A program made the position numbers and the translations under genes. DNA of 64,000 nt from Gaiellasilicea sp963705515. GTDB taxonomy: Bacteria > Actinomycetota > Thermoleophilia > Gaiellales > Gaiellaceae. The DNA is taken from positions 682,001-746,000 of the forward strand of contig CAVPJV010000009.1 of NCBI GenBank assembly GCA_963705515.1, written 5' to 3'. The notes beneath the pieces were generated by a model, which worked only from the letters and a program-made list of their open reading frames with translations, searched no databases and was not told where the DNA came from. Shown piece after piece: positions 35,366-43,470 of the stretch (position 1 is the stretch's first letter; the number at the start of each line of letters is the position of its first letter).

Positions 35366-36736
35366 ATGGCAACTTCAACCGCCAGACGCGCCGACCATCG
35401 TCCGCTCGGTGCCGAACGCAGCCAACGGGGCCACATCGGCGTGATTGTCCTCGGCTCGATCCTCGCGGGTCTGGCTCTCGGGCTCGTGCTCGTCCTCGGT
35501 GTCTTCGGTGGCAGCGAGGAGGCAACGATCACCGGCGCAGCGCTCATCTCCCTGGGCGCTGGGATGCTGATCCTCTTCCTGCTCGCCGGGCGCCGCACTG
35601 ATCAGCCCCAGCCCTGGGCGCTCGCCCCAGCCATCGCCCTTGGCGCCCTCGGCTTCGCCCTTCTGATCATCAGGCCCGGCGACCGGCTGCTGGGCTGGAT
35701 GGGCTGGGTCTGGCCGATTCTCCTCGTGCTCCTGGTCGTGTGGTCGGTGAGAGGCGCGCGCCGCTCGCTCCACAACTGGTCGAGACGCTGGCTGCTCTAT
35801 CCGGCGCTTGCCGTGCTCGGACTCGTCGCCCTCGGCGGCGCATACGAGACGGTCGCCGAGGCGACGACCAGCAACCCTGCCCCCTCGACCGGGCGCACCT
35901 ACCTCGTCGAGGGACACCGTCTCTACCTGAACTGCGTCGGCTCGGGATCTCCAACCGTGGTGCTCTTCAACGGACTCGGCGAGCGAACACCGAACTGGGC
36001 TTTGGTGCAGAGCGCCGTCGCTCGCCAGACCCGCGTCTGTGCCTACGACCGTGCGGGCCAGGGTTGGAGCGGCAAGGCACCGGGACGCCAGGACGGGCAC
36101 GAACTCGCCGCCGACCTTCACGGTCTTCTCTCAGCGGCGGACGTTCCCGGCCCTTACGTCCTTGCCGGTCACTCCGTCGGTGGCACCTACGCCCTCGCCT
36201 ACGCGATGGACTATCCGAAGGAGACCGCCGGGGTCGCGCTGATCGACTCGGCGTCCCCGCACCAGTTCGAAGACCTGCCTGACTATCCCGGCTTCTACTC
36301 GATGTGGCGGCGTGTGGGGGCGCTCCTGCCGTCTGTCGGGCGTGCGGGCATCCCGCGGCTCACGAGCGGCCTGGGCTCGGGCGAACTGCCTCCTGACGCT
36401 CGTTCGGAAGCGCGCGCGTTCAACTCTTCACCGCGAGAGCTAGCGGCAAATCACGATGAGTTCGCGGAGCTGCGCACGGTCTTCGACCAGACGAAAGCCC
36501 TCACGACGCTCAATGGAAAGCCGCTCTTCGTCTTGACGGCAGGGCTGGGGCAGCAGTCGGGCTGGTCCGAAGCACAGGACAAGCTCGCAACGCTTTCCAC
36601 GAACAGCCGCCATCAGACGGCCGAGGGCGCCACACACACCGCCCTCCTCGAAGAGAAGGACTTCGCATCTGTCACGAGCGGAGGGATCAACGAGGTCGTG
36701 CAAGCAGCCCGATCAGGTGAGACGATTGGGCGGTGA
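35366..36736 (+). CDS. Membrane-anchored alpha/beta hydrolase
   Basis: 456 residues. The first 170 form four to five transmembrane helices (VIVLGSILAGLALGLVLVLGVF and on). The rest is an alpha/beta hydrolase fold: VVLFNGLGERTPNW (oxyanion loop), RVCAYDRAGQGWSG, the nucleophile elbow GHSVGG (Ser), a candidate acid LIDSASP, and a late His in GATHTALLE. The catalytic part probably faces outward. Substrate unknown; esterase or lipase-like. It lies between the TetR gene and the multicopper oxidase, with a 198-base gap upstream that holds nothing recognisable. Confidence 0.85.
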   Translation: MATSTARRADHRPLGAERSQRGHIGVIVLGSILAGLALGLVLVLGVFGGSEEATITGAALISLGAGMLILFLLAGRRTDQPQPWALAPAIALGALGFALLIIRPGDRLLGWMGWVWPILLVLLVVWSVRGARRSLHNWSRRWLLYPALAVLGLVALGGAYETVAEATTSNPAPSTGRTYLVEGHRLYLNCVGSGSPTVVLFNGLGERTPNWALVQSAVARQTRVCAYDRAGQGWSGKAPGRQDGHELAADLHGLLSAADVPGPYVLAGHSVGGTYALAYAMDYPKETAGVALIDSASPHQFEDLPDYPGFYSMWRRVGALLPSVGRAGIPRLTSGLGSGELPPDARSEARAFNSSPRELAANHDEFAELRTVFDQTKALTTLNGKPLFVLTAGLGQQSGWSEAQDKLATLSTNSRHQTAEGATHTALLEEKDFASVTSGGINEVVQAARSGETIGR

Positions 36737-36774
36737 TGGTGCCGCGATCACTCGGTGATTGAGAGGAGCGAGCG

Positions 36775-38514
36775 ATGACATCAGCGTCCGATCACTTCCC
36801 GTCAGACACAAAGGGCCTCCAAGAGGCAGGCGCGCCAGAGTCGGTTGAGCTGGCCGACACGGATCAGTTCGACCTGCGGATCGCGCCCGTGGCGAAGCAG
36901 CTCGGAGAGGCGACAGTGCGGATGCTCGCCTACAACGGCTCGATTCCCGGGCCGACCCTGCGAGTGCGCCAGGGCTCGGAGCTGACAGTCGAGGTCACGA
37001 ACGAAGGAGACCTTGAGGACACCGTGCATTGGCACGGGCTGCGGCTGGAGAATGCGTTCGATGGAACGGCGGAGACGCAGGCGCCGATGCCGATCGGCGG
37101 CAGCTTCAGCTACCGGCTCCTCTTTCCCGATCCCGGCATCTACTGGTATCACCCGCATATCCGTGAGGACTACGGCCAGGAGATGGGCCTCTACGGGAAC
37201 ATCGTCGTCGAGCCCGCCGAACCGGACTACTGGCCGCCCGCCAATCGCGAACTCGCTCTCACACTCGACGACATCCTGATCGAGGACGGCAGGGTCGCGC
37301 CCTTCAGCCGGACGGAGTCGAACTACACAGCAATGGGCCGTTTCGGCAACGTCCTACTGACGAACGGAGAGCCGGAGCTTTCGCTCTCGGCGCAGGCGGG
37401 CGAAGTCGTTCGTCTCTACCTGACCAACACCGCCAACACGCGCGTCTTCAACGTTGCTCTACCCGGCGCGCGCATGAAGCTCGTCGGCGGTGACAGCGGC
37501 CGTGTCGAACGGGAGGAGTTCGTCGAAGCGGTGATGCTCGCGCCCTCCGAGCGCGTTGTCGTCGATCTGCTCTTCGCCGAGCCGGGAGAGCTGACGCTCT
37601 TGCATCGCACGCCGGACAGGGAGTATCCGCTCGCGACGATTCAGGTCAGCGACGAGCAGGCGGAGCCCTCACTCGCAGCAGAGTTCGAAGCCCTGCGAAC
37701 GAACGCCGACATGCTGGCCGAGCGCGAACGAATGGCTCCGCACCTGGAGCGGGAGCCCGACAAGACACTCGCGCTCGTGGCCGAGATGGACATGGGCGAG
37801 CCGGAGCTTCCGCCCGGCGCCACAGTCATCTACACGTGTCCGATGCATCCGAAGGTGCTGAGCGACGAGCCCGGCAAGTGTCCGGACTGCGGGATGAAGC
37901 TGCTCGCGACCGCCACCGCACCGATCGCTTACGCCTGCCCGATGCACCCGGAGGTGACGAGCGACCAGCCTGATCGCTGCCCCGAGTGCGGCATGAAACT
38001 CGTGCCAGCGCACCTCGTGACTGCGGCAGGCGGGCACGAGCACGAGCACGAGCACGAGCACCACGAGCACGAGCACCCTGGCGGTGACACGCATGACCAT
38101 GACCACGCCGACCACGCCCACGAGGCGGGCGGGATCGAGTGGGAAGACGACATGGTCGAGGTGAATCGGATGACGACCCCGGCCAACACGCGCTGGAAGC
38201 TGATCGACCGAGCGACCGGCGCCGAAGGCCACGAGATCGACTGGCGCTTCCGCGTCGGTGACCAGGTGAAGCTCCGCCTGCTCAACGAGATGGACTCAGA
38301 CCACCCGATGCACCATCCCTTCCACATCCACGGGGCGGGCCGATTCCTGATCCTCGCCCGCGACGGCGTTACCGAACCGAACCTCGTCTGGAAGGACACC
38401 GTGCTGGTGCCAACCGGCCAGACGGTAGACCTCCTGCTCGACGTGACGAACCCCGGTCGCTGGATGGCTCACTGCCACATCGCCGAACATCACGAGAGCG
38501 GGATGATGCTCTAG
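36775..38514 (+). CDS. Multicopper oxidase with two inserted heavy-metal-binding domains and a His-rich linker
   Basis: 579 residues. Copper motifs: HWHG (85-88), YWYHPH (123-128), a C-terminal DHPMHHPFHIHG (from 509; type 1/3 ligands) and MAHCHIAEHHESGMM (HCH triad and axial Met). Between cupredoxin domains 2 and 3 are two YxCPMHP...PGxCPxCGM(K)L domains (about 353-382 and 386-415; HMBD type) and a run of His/Glu/Asp pairs (about 421-452). No signal peptide is seen, unusual for this class, so a cytosolic copper or manganese oxidase is possible. GAGAGGAG precedes the ATG. The stop codon is the 3' end of the tRNA gene on the other strand. Confidence 0.88.
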   Translation: MTSASDHFPSDTKGLQEAGAPESVELADTDQFDLRIAPVAKQLGEATVRMLAYNGSIPGPTLRVRQGSELTVEVTNEGDLEDTVHWHGLRLENAFDGTAETQAPMPIGGSFSYRLLFPDPGIYWYHPHIREDYGQEMGLYGNIVVEPAEPDYWPPANRELALTLDDILIEDGRVAPFSRTESNYTAMGRFGNVLLTNGEPELSLSAQAGEVVRLYLTNTANTRVFNVALPGARMKLVGGDSGRVEREEFVEAVMLAPSERVVVDLLFAEPGELTLLHRTPDREYPLATIQVSDEQAEPSLAAEFEALRTNADMLAERERMAPHLEREPDKTLALVAEMDMGEPELPPGATVIYTCPMHPKVLSDEPGKCPDCGMKLLATATAPIAYACPMHPEVTSDQPDRCPECGMKLVPAHLVTAAGGHEHEHEHEHHEHEHPGGDTHDHDHADHAHEAGGIEWEDDMVEVNRMTTPANTRWKLIDRATGAEGHEIDWRFRVGDQVKLRLLNEMDSDHPMHHPFHIHGAGRFLILARDGVTEPNLVWKDTVLVPTGQTVDLLLDVTNPGRWMAHCHIAEHHESGMML

Positions 38515-38585
38515 CGGGGGCAGGATTTGAACCTGCGACCTCCGGGTTATGAGCCCGGCGAGCTACCTGGCTGCTCCACCCCGCG
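38512..38585 (-). tRNA. tRNA-Met initiator (anticodon CAT)
   Basis: The minus-strand sequence starts CGCGGGGTGGAGCAGCC, has the anticodon arm CCGGGCTCATAACCCGG with three consecutive G:C pairs, the T-loop GGTTCAAATCC and the acceptor end CCCCGCTA. The GGG/CCC anticodon stem and the unpaired first base (C1 with T72) are the marks of bacterial initiator tRNA. CCA is not encoded. Its last three bases are the complement of the multicopper oxidase stop codon. Confidence 0.95.
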
Positions 38586-38629
38586 TCGCGGCGTCCATTG
38601 TAGCGCAGCGAAGCGGCGATCGCAGGCGC

Positions 38630-39376
38630 TCAGGCGGCGCAGACATGCGAGTTGCGCTCGCGGTGACGTCCGTGCCACAAGCGCACGGCGAGGAAGCCGA
38701 GGCACATCACGGCGATCCCCGCAACGGCGTCGAGCACGAAGTGGTTGCCGGTGACGACGATCGTCAGGATCACGAGCGGCGGGTAGATGACGCCGGCGGC
38801 GCGCACGAGCCTCGAGCGGCCGTAGCGGAAGAGGCCGATGCCGACGCCGAGCGCGTACGCAGCGTGCAGCGACGGCACGGCGGCGACAGGATTCGAGAAC
38901 GCGGACGAGGTGGGCGAGCCGATGTCGATCCCGGACAGGACGAGCAGCGTGTCCTCGAGCCCGACGCCGGCGAGCCGCGGCGGCGCCGTCGGGAAGAGCC
39001 AATGCACGACGACCGAGATCGCGGTCGCGACCAGGAAGGCGTCGCGGAAGCTGCGGAACCCGTCCCACGAGCGCCGGTAGAGCCAGACGAAGAAGATCCC
39101 CGTGATGAGGAAGTGACCGACGAAGTAGAAGACGTTGAGGGCCTGCATCAGGTCGGGAATCGCGAGGAACGCCCGCTGCAGCGACTGCTCCCAGGCCACG
39201 CCGAGCACTTCTTCGACGGCCTCGATCCGGCGCGCGTTCGCGAACGCTTGGGCCCAATTCGGCTGCATGGCGTGGCGTGCCACCTCGTAGGCGGCGAACG
39301 CCCCGAGTACGACGGCGATCTGCGCGGCGGCGTCACGTCTCGCCAGAACATCCCTGACGCGCGGCATCCGTCTCAT
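38630..39376 (-). CDS. PAP2-family membrane phosphatase (AUR1/PAP2_3-like)
   Basis: 248 residues, about six helices, with the acid phosphatase motifs in order: FPTAPPRLAG (variant of the first motif), VPSLHAAYALG (catalytic His), and VTGNHFVLDAVAG (second His and Asp). The early FYFVGHFLITG helix matches the PAP2_3/AUR1 subfamily, which handles lipid phosphates or transfers inositol phosphate. The ATG has no clear ribosome site. It is divergent from the small coiled-coil protein. Confidence 0.85.
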   Translation of the reverse strand: MRRMPRVRDVLARRDAAAQIAVVLGAFAAYEVARHAMQPNWAQAFANARRIEAVEEVLGVAWEQSLQRAFLAIPDLMQALNVFYFVGHFLITGIFFVWLYRRSWDGFRSFRDAFLVATAISVVVHWLFPTAPPRLAGVGLEDTLLVLSGIDIGSPTSSAFSNPVAAVPSLHAAYALGVGIGLFRYGRSRLVRAAGVIYPPLVILTIVVTGNHFVLDAVAGIAVMCLGFLAVRLWHGRHRERNSHVCAA

Positions 39377-39403
39377 TGAAACACCGTTGGTAGCATCGTC
39401 GCA

Positions 39404-39724
39404 ATGCCCCTCTTCTGGCTTGCGCTGGCCGTTGCCATCGTGGCGGTGGTCGCCTCTTCAATCTACGTAACGATCAAGGGGCTCGAGGCCTTCCGGGGCG
39501 CGAAACGGCTCAGCGGGACCGTCTCGTCCGAGCTCGAGCGGATCGAGGAGGCGAGCGGCGAGATCGAGGAGCACCTTGCGCGCGCGGAGGAGAGCAGCGC
39601 GAGGCTCGACGCCGGGCTCGAGCGGCTGAGGCGCTCGCGCGCCCGGCTGAGCGTGCTCACGAGCGCGATCGACGACGTCCGCGCCTCGATCGGGCGCGTC
39701 ACGGCCGTCTATCCGCGCAAGTGA
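39404..39724 (+). CDS. Small membrane-anchored coiled-coil protein
   Basis: 106 residues: one N-terminal helix (FWLALAVAIVAVVASSIYVTIKG), then a charged coiled coil with Glu/Arg heptads (SSELERIEEASGEIEEHLARAEESSARLDAGLERL). The DUF948-like plan is common but unassigned. Its stop overlaps the GTG start of the Ppx/GppA gene (GTGA), so the two are co-translated. Confidence 0.7.
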   Translation: MPLFWLALAVAIVAVVASSIYVTIKGLEAFRGAKRLSGTVSSELERIEEASGEIEEHLARAEESSARLDAGLERLRRSRARLSVLTSAIDDVRASIGRVTAVYPRK

Positions 39725-40614
39725 GGGTCGCGGCGGTCGACCTCGGCACCAACTCGACCCGGCTGCTCGTCGCCGACGTGAACGGCGCGCTCGACGAGGT
39801 CGTCCGCCGGCTCGAGATCACCCGCCTCGGCGAGGGCGTCGACGAGCGGCGCCGCCTCCTCCCCGTCCCGATCGCACGTGTCCGCAACGTGCTCTCCGAC
39901 TACCGGCGCGAGCTCGAGGCGCTCGGCGCCGAGCGCACGCTCTGCATCGGGACGAGCGCCGTCCGCGACGCCGAGAACGGCGAGGCGTTCCTCGGGGAGA
40001 TCGAGTGGAGCTACGGCTTCACGACCCGGCTGCTGAGCGGCGATGAGGAAGCTGAGCTGACGCTGCGTGGGATCGGTGCGCTCGAGCCCGGGACGCTCGT
40101 CGTCGACATCGGCGGCGGCTCGACCGAGGTGCAGGTCGTCGGCAGCGAGGTCCGCGAGAGCCTCGACGTCGGCTGTGTGCGGATGACCGAGCGCTTCGGC
40201 GAGGACGTCTCCGCGATCCGGGAGCACGTGCGCGCGCTGCTGCCGAGCGCCCGGCCCGAGCGGGCCGTCGGCGTCGCCGGGACGGTGACGACGATCGCCG
40301 CCCTCGACCTCGGGCTCGAGCAGTACGACCCAGAGCGGATTCACGGCCACGCGATCTCACGCGAGGCGGTCGCCGAACAGACGGAACGGCTCGCGGCGAT
40401 GTCGGTCGAGGAGCGCGCTCGGATCATCGAGCCCGGCCGTGCGCCGGTGATCGTCGCCGGCGCCGCCATACTGTCCGAGATCCTCGACTTCTACGGCCTC
40501 GACGGAATCACGGCGAGCGAGCGCGACATCCTCCACGGCGCCGCGCTCGCGGCAGCCGAGTTGCCCGCGTCCGAAGAAGGCGCCGCCCCGCCCGGCGCCT
40601 ACACCTGCTGCTGA
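39721..40614 (+). CDS. Ppx/GppA phosphatase family protein
   Basis: 297 residues with the ASKHA ATPase-like motifs: VDLGTNSTRLLV (phosphate 1), GTSAVRDAENG, LVVDIGGGSTEVQV (phosphate 2) and a late AGTVTTIAALDLGL and VIVAGAAILSEIL. Ppx/GppA proteins hydrolyse polyphosphate or pppGpp; this is the short actinobacterial form without the C-terminal HD domain. It ends with a glycine/alanine-rich tail and two cysteines (YTCC). The GTG start overlaps the previous gene. Confidence 0.9.
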   Translation: MRVAAVDLGTNSTRLLVADVNGALDEVVRRLEITRLGEGVDERRRLLPVPIARVRNVLSDYRRELEALGAERTLCIGTSAVRDAENGEAFLGEIEWSYGFTTRLLSGDEEAELTLRGIGALEPGTLVVDIGGGSTEVQVVGSEVRESLDVGCVRMTERFGEDVSAIREHVRALLPSARPERAVGVAGTVTTIAALDLGLEQYDPERIHGHAISREAVAEQTERLAAMSVEERARIIEPGRAPVIVAGAAILSEILDFYGLDGITASERDILHGAALAAAELPASEEGAAPPGAYTCC

Positions 40615-40756
40615 CCGGATCGGAGGCTTGCGGGCCGGTAGCTCGGCGGGCACTCTCACTCGACGTGGACGACGAAGCAGTCGACCTTGCGCTCGGGTTT
40701 CTCTGCCGACATCTCGGTCAACATGAAGCGGATCGTGGCCCTTCTCGAGGAGGATG

Positions 40757-40893
40757 ATGGCGAAGAAGCGGAAGAAGACTGACTTCTCCGAACAAGATGC
40801 TCGCCGCGAGCAGCTACGCGCCTACCTGGCGCGCAAGGACGAGGAGCGCAGGCAACGCGTCGAGCGCGAAGCCACAGAGGAGAAAAGAGCTAG
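40757..40893 (+). CDS. Small highly charged protein, 3' end uncertain
   Basis: MAKKRKKTDFSEQDARREQLRAYLARKDEERRQRVEREATEEK..., about 45 residues of mostly charged helix. As written, the frame runs on through the antisense of the CBS gene, which is unlikely. If one A is missing from the AAAA run near 40885, it stops at TAG 40891 as EEKKS, overlapping the CBS stop. The preceding 140 bases hold nothing I can assign. Confidence 0.5.
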
Positions 40894-41291
40894 AGCTCGT
40901 CCTCGTCCGGCGGCTCGTCCTCGGCCAACCGTCGCTGCAGCACCGCGCGTGAGAGCACGCCGACGAGCCGTCCGTCCTCGAGCACGGGCACGCGCTCGAG
41001 GTCCTGCTCCTCGAGAAAGCGGAATGCCTCGTCGAGGGGAAGCTCGGAGCCGATCGTGTTCAGCGGTACCTCGACGATCTCGCGCAACGTCGTCGTGCGC
41101 GGGTCGCGGCCCGCGGCGACGATCTCGCGCACGAGCGTCTTCCGGGTCACGACGCCGAGGAAGCGGCCCTCGTCGCTGACGAAGACCGCACGCACCTCCG
41201 GCCGGTCGAGCGCCTCGCCGGCCTCCTGCGCGGTCGCACTGCCGTCGAGCTGCGGCGGCTCGACGACCATCGCATCGCGCACCCTGTCCAT
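40890..41291 (-). CDS. Two-CBS-domain protein
   Basis: 133 residues, two CBS motifs in tandem: MDRVRDAMVVEPPQLDGSATAQEA...VRAVFVSDEGRFLGVVTRKTLVREI and TTTLREIVEVPLNTIGSELPLDEAFRFLEEQDLERVPVLEDGRLVGVLSRAVL. Such pairs bind adenine nucleotides and act as energy sensors. There is no catalytic partner domain. The ATG overlaps the glutamate dehydrogenase stop (TAATG), so it may modulate that enzyme or simply share its transcript. Confidence 0.88.
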   Translation of the reverse strand: MDRVRDAMVVEPPQLDGSATAQEAGEALDRPEVRAVFVSDEGRFLGVVTRKTLVREIVAAGRDPRTTTLREIVEVPLNTIGSELPLDEAFRFLEEQDLERVPVLEDGRLVGVLSRAVLQRRLAEDEPPDEDEL

Positions 41292-42578
41292 TACGGGTAG
41301 AGGCCGCGGGCGTCGAGCGCCGCGGCAACCTCGCGGATCCCGGCGACGAGCGCTGCGGTGCGCAGGGTGACGTCGCGCTCCTGCGAGATCTCCCAGACGC
41401 GGTCGAAGGCGTCGTTCAGCTTCTCCGCCAGCTTGTCGCGGATCTCGTCGCGGCCCCAGAAGAGGCGGCCGAGGTCCTGTACCCACTCGAAGTACGAGAC
41501 GGTGACGCCGCCTGCGTTCGCGAGGATGTCGGGCAGGATCGGGATGCCGCGCTCGGCCAGGATCGCGTCGGCCTCGAGCGAGGTCGGGCCGTTCGCGCCC
41601 TCGGCGATCATGCGCGCCTGGATCCGCGGCGCGTTCTCCTCCGTCACCTGATCCTCGCGCGCGGCGAGGACGAGGATGTCGCAGGGCAGCTCGAGCAGCT
41701 CCTCGTTCGAGATCGGCATCCCGGTCGGCCAGTCCTCGAGCGAACCGTGCTCGCTGGCGTACTCGCTCATCTCGTGCACGTCGAGCCCGTCCGGGTCGTG
41801 GACGCCACCGGAGACGTCCGAGACGGCGATCACGGTCGCGCCGCGGTCGGCCAGCTCGTGCGCGGCGATGCCGCCGACGTTGCCGAAGCCCTGGACGACG
41901 CAACGCTGCTCGGCGAGGTTCCAGCCGAGCCGCTCGCACGCGCGGGCGACGACCATCACCACGCCGGCGCCGGTCGCCTCGTGGCGGAAGACGGAGCCGC
42001 CGATCGAGATCGGCTTGCCCGTGACGATCTCGGGGACGGCGTGGCCGACCTGCATCGAGTAGGTGTCCATCATCCACGCCATCGTCTGCTCGTTCGTCGC
42101 CATGTCGGGGGCGGGGATGTCCTCCTGCGGCCCGATCACCGGCAGCAAGTCCGACGTGAAGCGGCGCGTCAGGCCCTGGATCTCCCGCAGCGACATCTCG
42201 CGCGGGTTGCAGCGGACGCCTCCCTTCGCCCCTCCATACGGGAGCCGCAGGAGCGCGCACTTCCAGGTCATCCAGACGGCGAGCGCGGCACACTCGCCGA
42301 GCGTCACCTCCGGGTCGTACCGAATCCCACCCTTGGTCGGTCCGAGCACGGAGGAGTGCTGGACGCGGTAGCCGGCGTAGACGACGCGCGTGCCGCTGTC
42401 GAGCTTGACCGGGACGGAGAGCATGATCGCCCGCTCGGGGTAGCGCAGGCGCTCGGCCACCGCGTCGGAGATGTCCGCATACGGCAAGCGCCTGCTCGAA
42501 CTGGGCGATGGCGGTCTCGAAGAGCGGCGTGTCCCATTCGAGGTGCGCATGCGCCGCGGACTCCTCGATCTTGGCCAC
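41291..42578 (-). CDS. gdhA: Glutamate dehydrogenase (Glu/Leu/Phe/Val dehydrogenase family), frameshifted near the N-terminus
   Basis: The N-terminal MAKIEESAAHAHLEWDTPLFETAIAQFEQAL is joined by a shift near 42485 to YADISDAVAERLRYPERAIMLSVPVK. The body has GYRVQHSSVLGPTKGGIRYDP, PYGGAKGGVRCNP (catalytic Lys), DIPAPDMATN and the Rossmann loop VQGFGNVGGIAAHEL. About 428 residues, the usual length of the hexameric enzyme. It links 2-oxoglutarate and glutamate with NAD(P). A CBS protein gene follows in overlap. Confidence 0.9.
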
Positions 42579-42596
42579 GGCGGCAGTCTATTCAGA

Positions 42597-42680
42597 TGCC
42601 GGGGGCGGGAGTCGAACCCGCACGGCCGTGAGGCCGGCCGATTTTAAGTCGGCCGCGTCTGCCAGTTCCGCCACCCCGGC
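42597..42680 (-). tRNA. tRNA-Leu (anticodon TAA)
   Basis: The 84-base minus-strand sequence begins GCCGGGGTGGCGGAACTGG, has the anticodon arm GCCGACTTAAAATCGGC (loop CTTAAAA, anticodon TAA), a long variable arm GGCCTCACGGCC typical of class II tRNAs, T-loop GGTTCGACTCC and acceptor end CCCCGGCA. CCA is not encoded. Confidence 0.95.
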
Positions 42681-42686
42681 GGGTGA

Positions 42687-43385
42687 CTAGGAATGGCCTG
42701 GCTGTAACGAGTCGGGCGGGAAGCGCTCGGGACCGCGGAAGCGAAGCTCGTCGCGGAAGGTCGAGAACGCGTCCTCGTCGAACTTCGTGCAGGTGGCGAG
42801 GTAGGCGGTGCCGTTGGTGCCGCCCGGCTCGAAGTCGTCCGGCACCGTCCAGGCGCCGAGCGCGACCTTGTCCCCGAGCTTCGGGTACGGCGCGAGCAGC
42901 ATCCCGGTGGTGTCCTCCTGGTAGAAGTCGCGCAGTTGCTGGACGGTCGCCGCCGGCACCTTGGGCCCGTAGAGGACGAAGACGGCCCCGTGCTCGAGGT
43001 TGTGGACGAACTGTGCGGGCTTCAGCGGTGTGTCGTACTCGCCGTAGACAGCCGGGATCTCGTAGTGGGGGCCGCTCGTCGGCGGATCCGTGTTCCACTT
43101 CGGATTCGAGGTCGCGGCTTCGGCGGCTGTGTGGTTACCGACCTGCGCCTGCACGGTCTTCAGCTGGCAGCCGCCGGCCTCCAGCGCCGATGCGAGGTCC
43201 TTGTCGCCGCCGCCGCCGGCGAGAAAGACGACACCGAGGACGATCGCGAGCCCCACGAGCCCCGTCGCCGCCACGATGTAGAGCAGGCGGCGCTGCCGCT
43301 CGTCGCGAGGGCCGGACGGCGTCGAACGCCGCTGCGGCGCCTGCGGGCGTTTCGGGGGGTTGGGAGCGCGATCTTTCCTGGCCAT
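42687..43385 (-). CDS. DUF3105 membrane-anchored protein
   Basis: 232 residues: a basic proline-rich cytosolic start, one transmembrane helix (LLYIVAATGLVGLAIVLGVVFLAG), then the DUF3105 domain with NPKWNTDPPTSGPHY, YDTPLKPAQFVHNLEHGAVFVLYGP and a later YPKLGDKVALGAW. The conserved histidines (SGPHY, NLEHG) may bind a metal. The family's role is not known. It is divergent from RmuC and ends just before tRNA-Leu. Confidence 0.85.
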   Translation of the reverse strand: MARKDRAPNPPKRPQAPQRRSTPSGPRDERQRRLLYIVAATGLVGLAIVLGVVFLAGGGGDKDLASALEAGGCQLKTVQAQVGNHTAAEAATSNPKWNTDPPTSGPHYEIPAVYGEYDTPLKPAQFVHNLEHGAVFVLYGPKVPAATVQQLRDFYQEDTTGMLLAPYPKLGDKVALGAWTVPDDFEPGGTNGTAYLATCTKFDEDAFSTFRDELRFRGPERFPPDSLQPGHS

Positions 43386-43470
43386 CGGCGAGCGGATGGT
43401 ACCGACTGGAAGAGCCCCCATCGCGGACGCTCGATGTCGTCCGACGCGGTCTCTACCGTTCGTCGGCCCG

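Noticed and set aside
38035..38130. Repeated GAGCAC/CACGAG units as a CRISPR or minisatellite
   Set aside because: They encode His-Glu pairs in frame inside the multicopper oxidase; there are no spacers.
40615..40756. A short minus-strand reading ending PERKVDCFVVHVE
   Set aside because: Only 22 codons from an ATG, no ribosome site and no homology that I can recognise.
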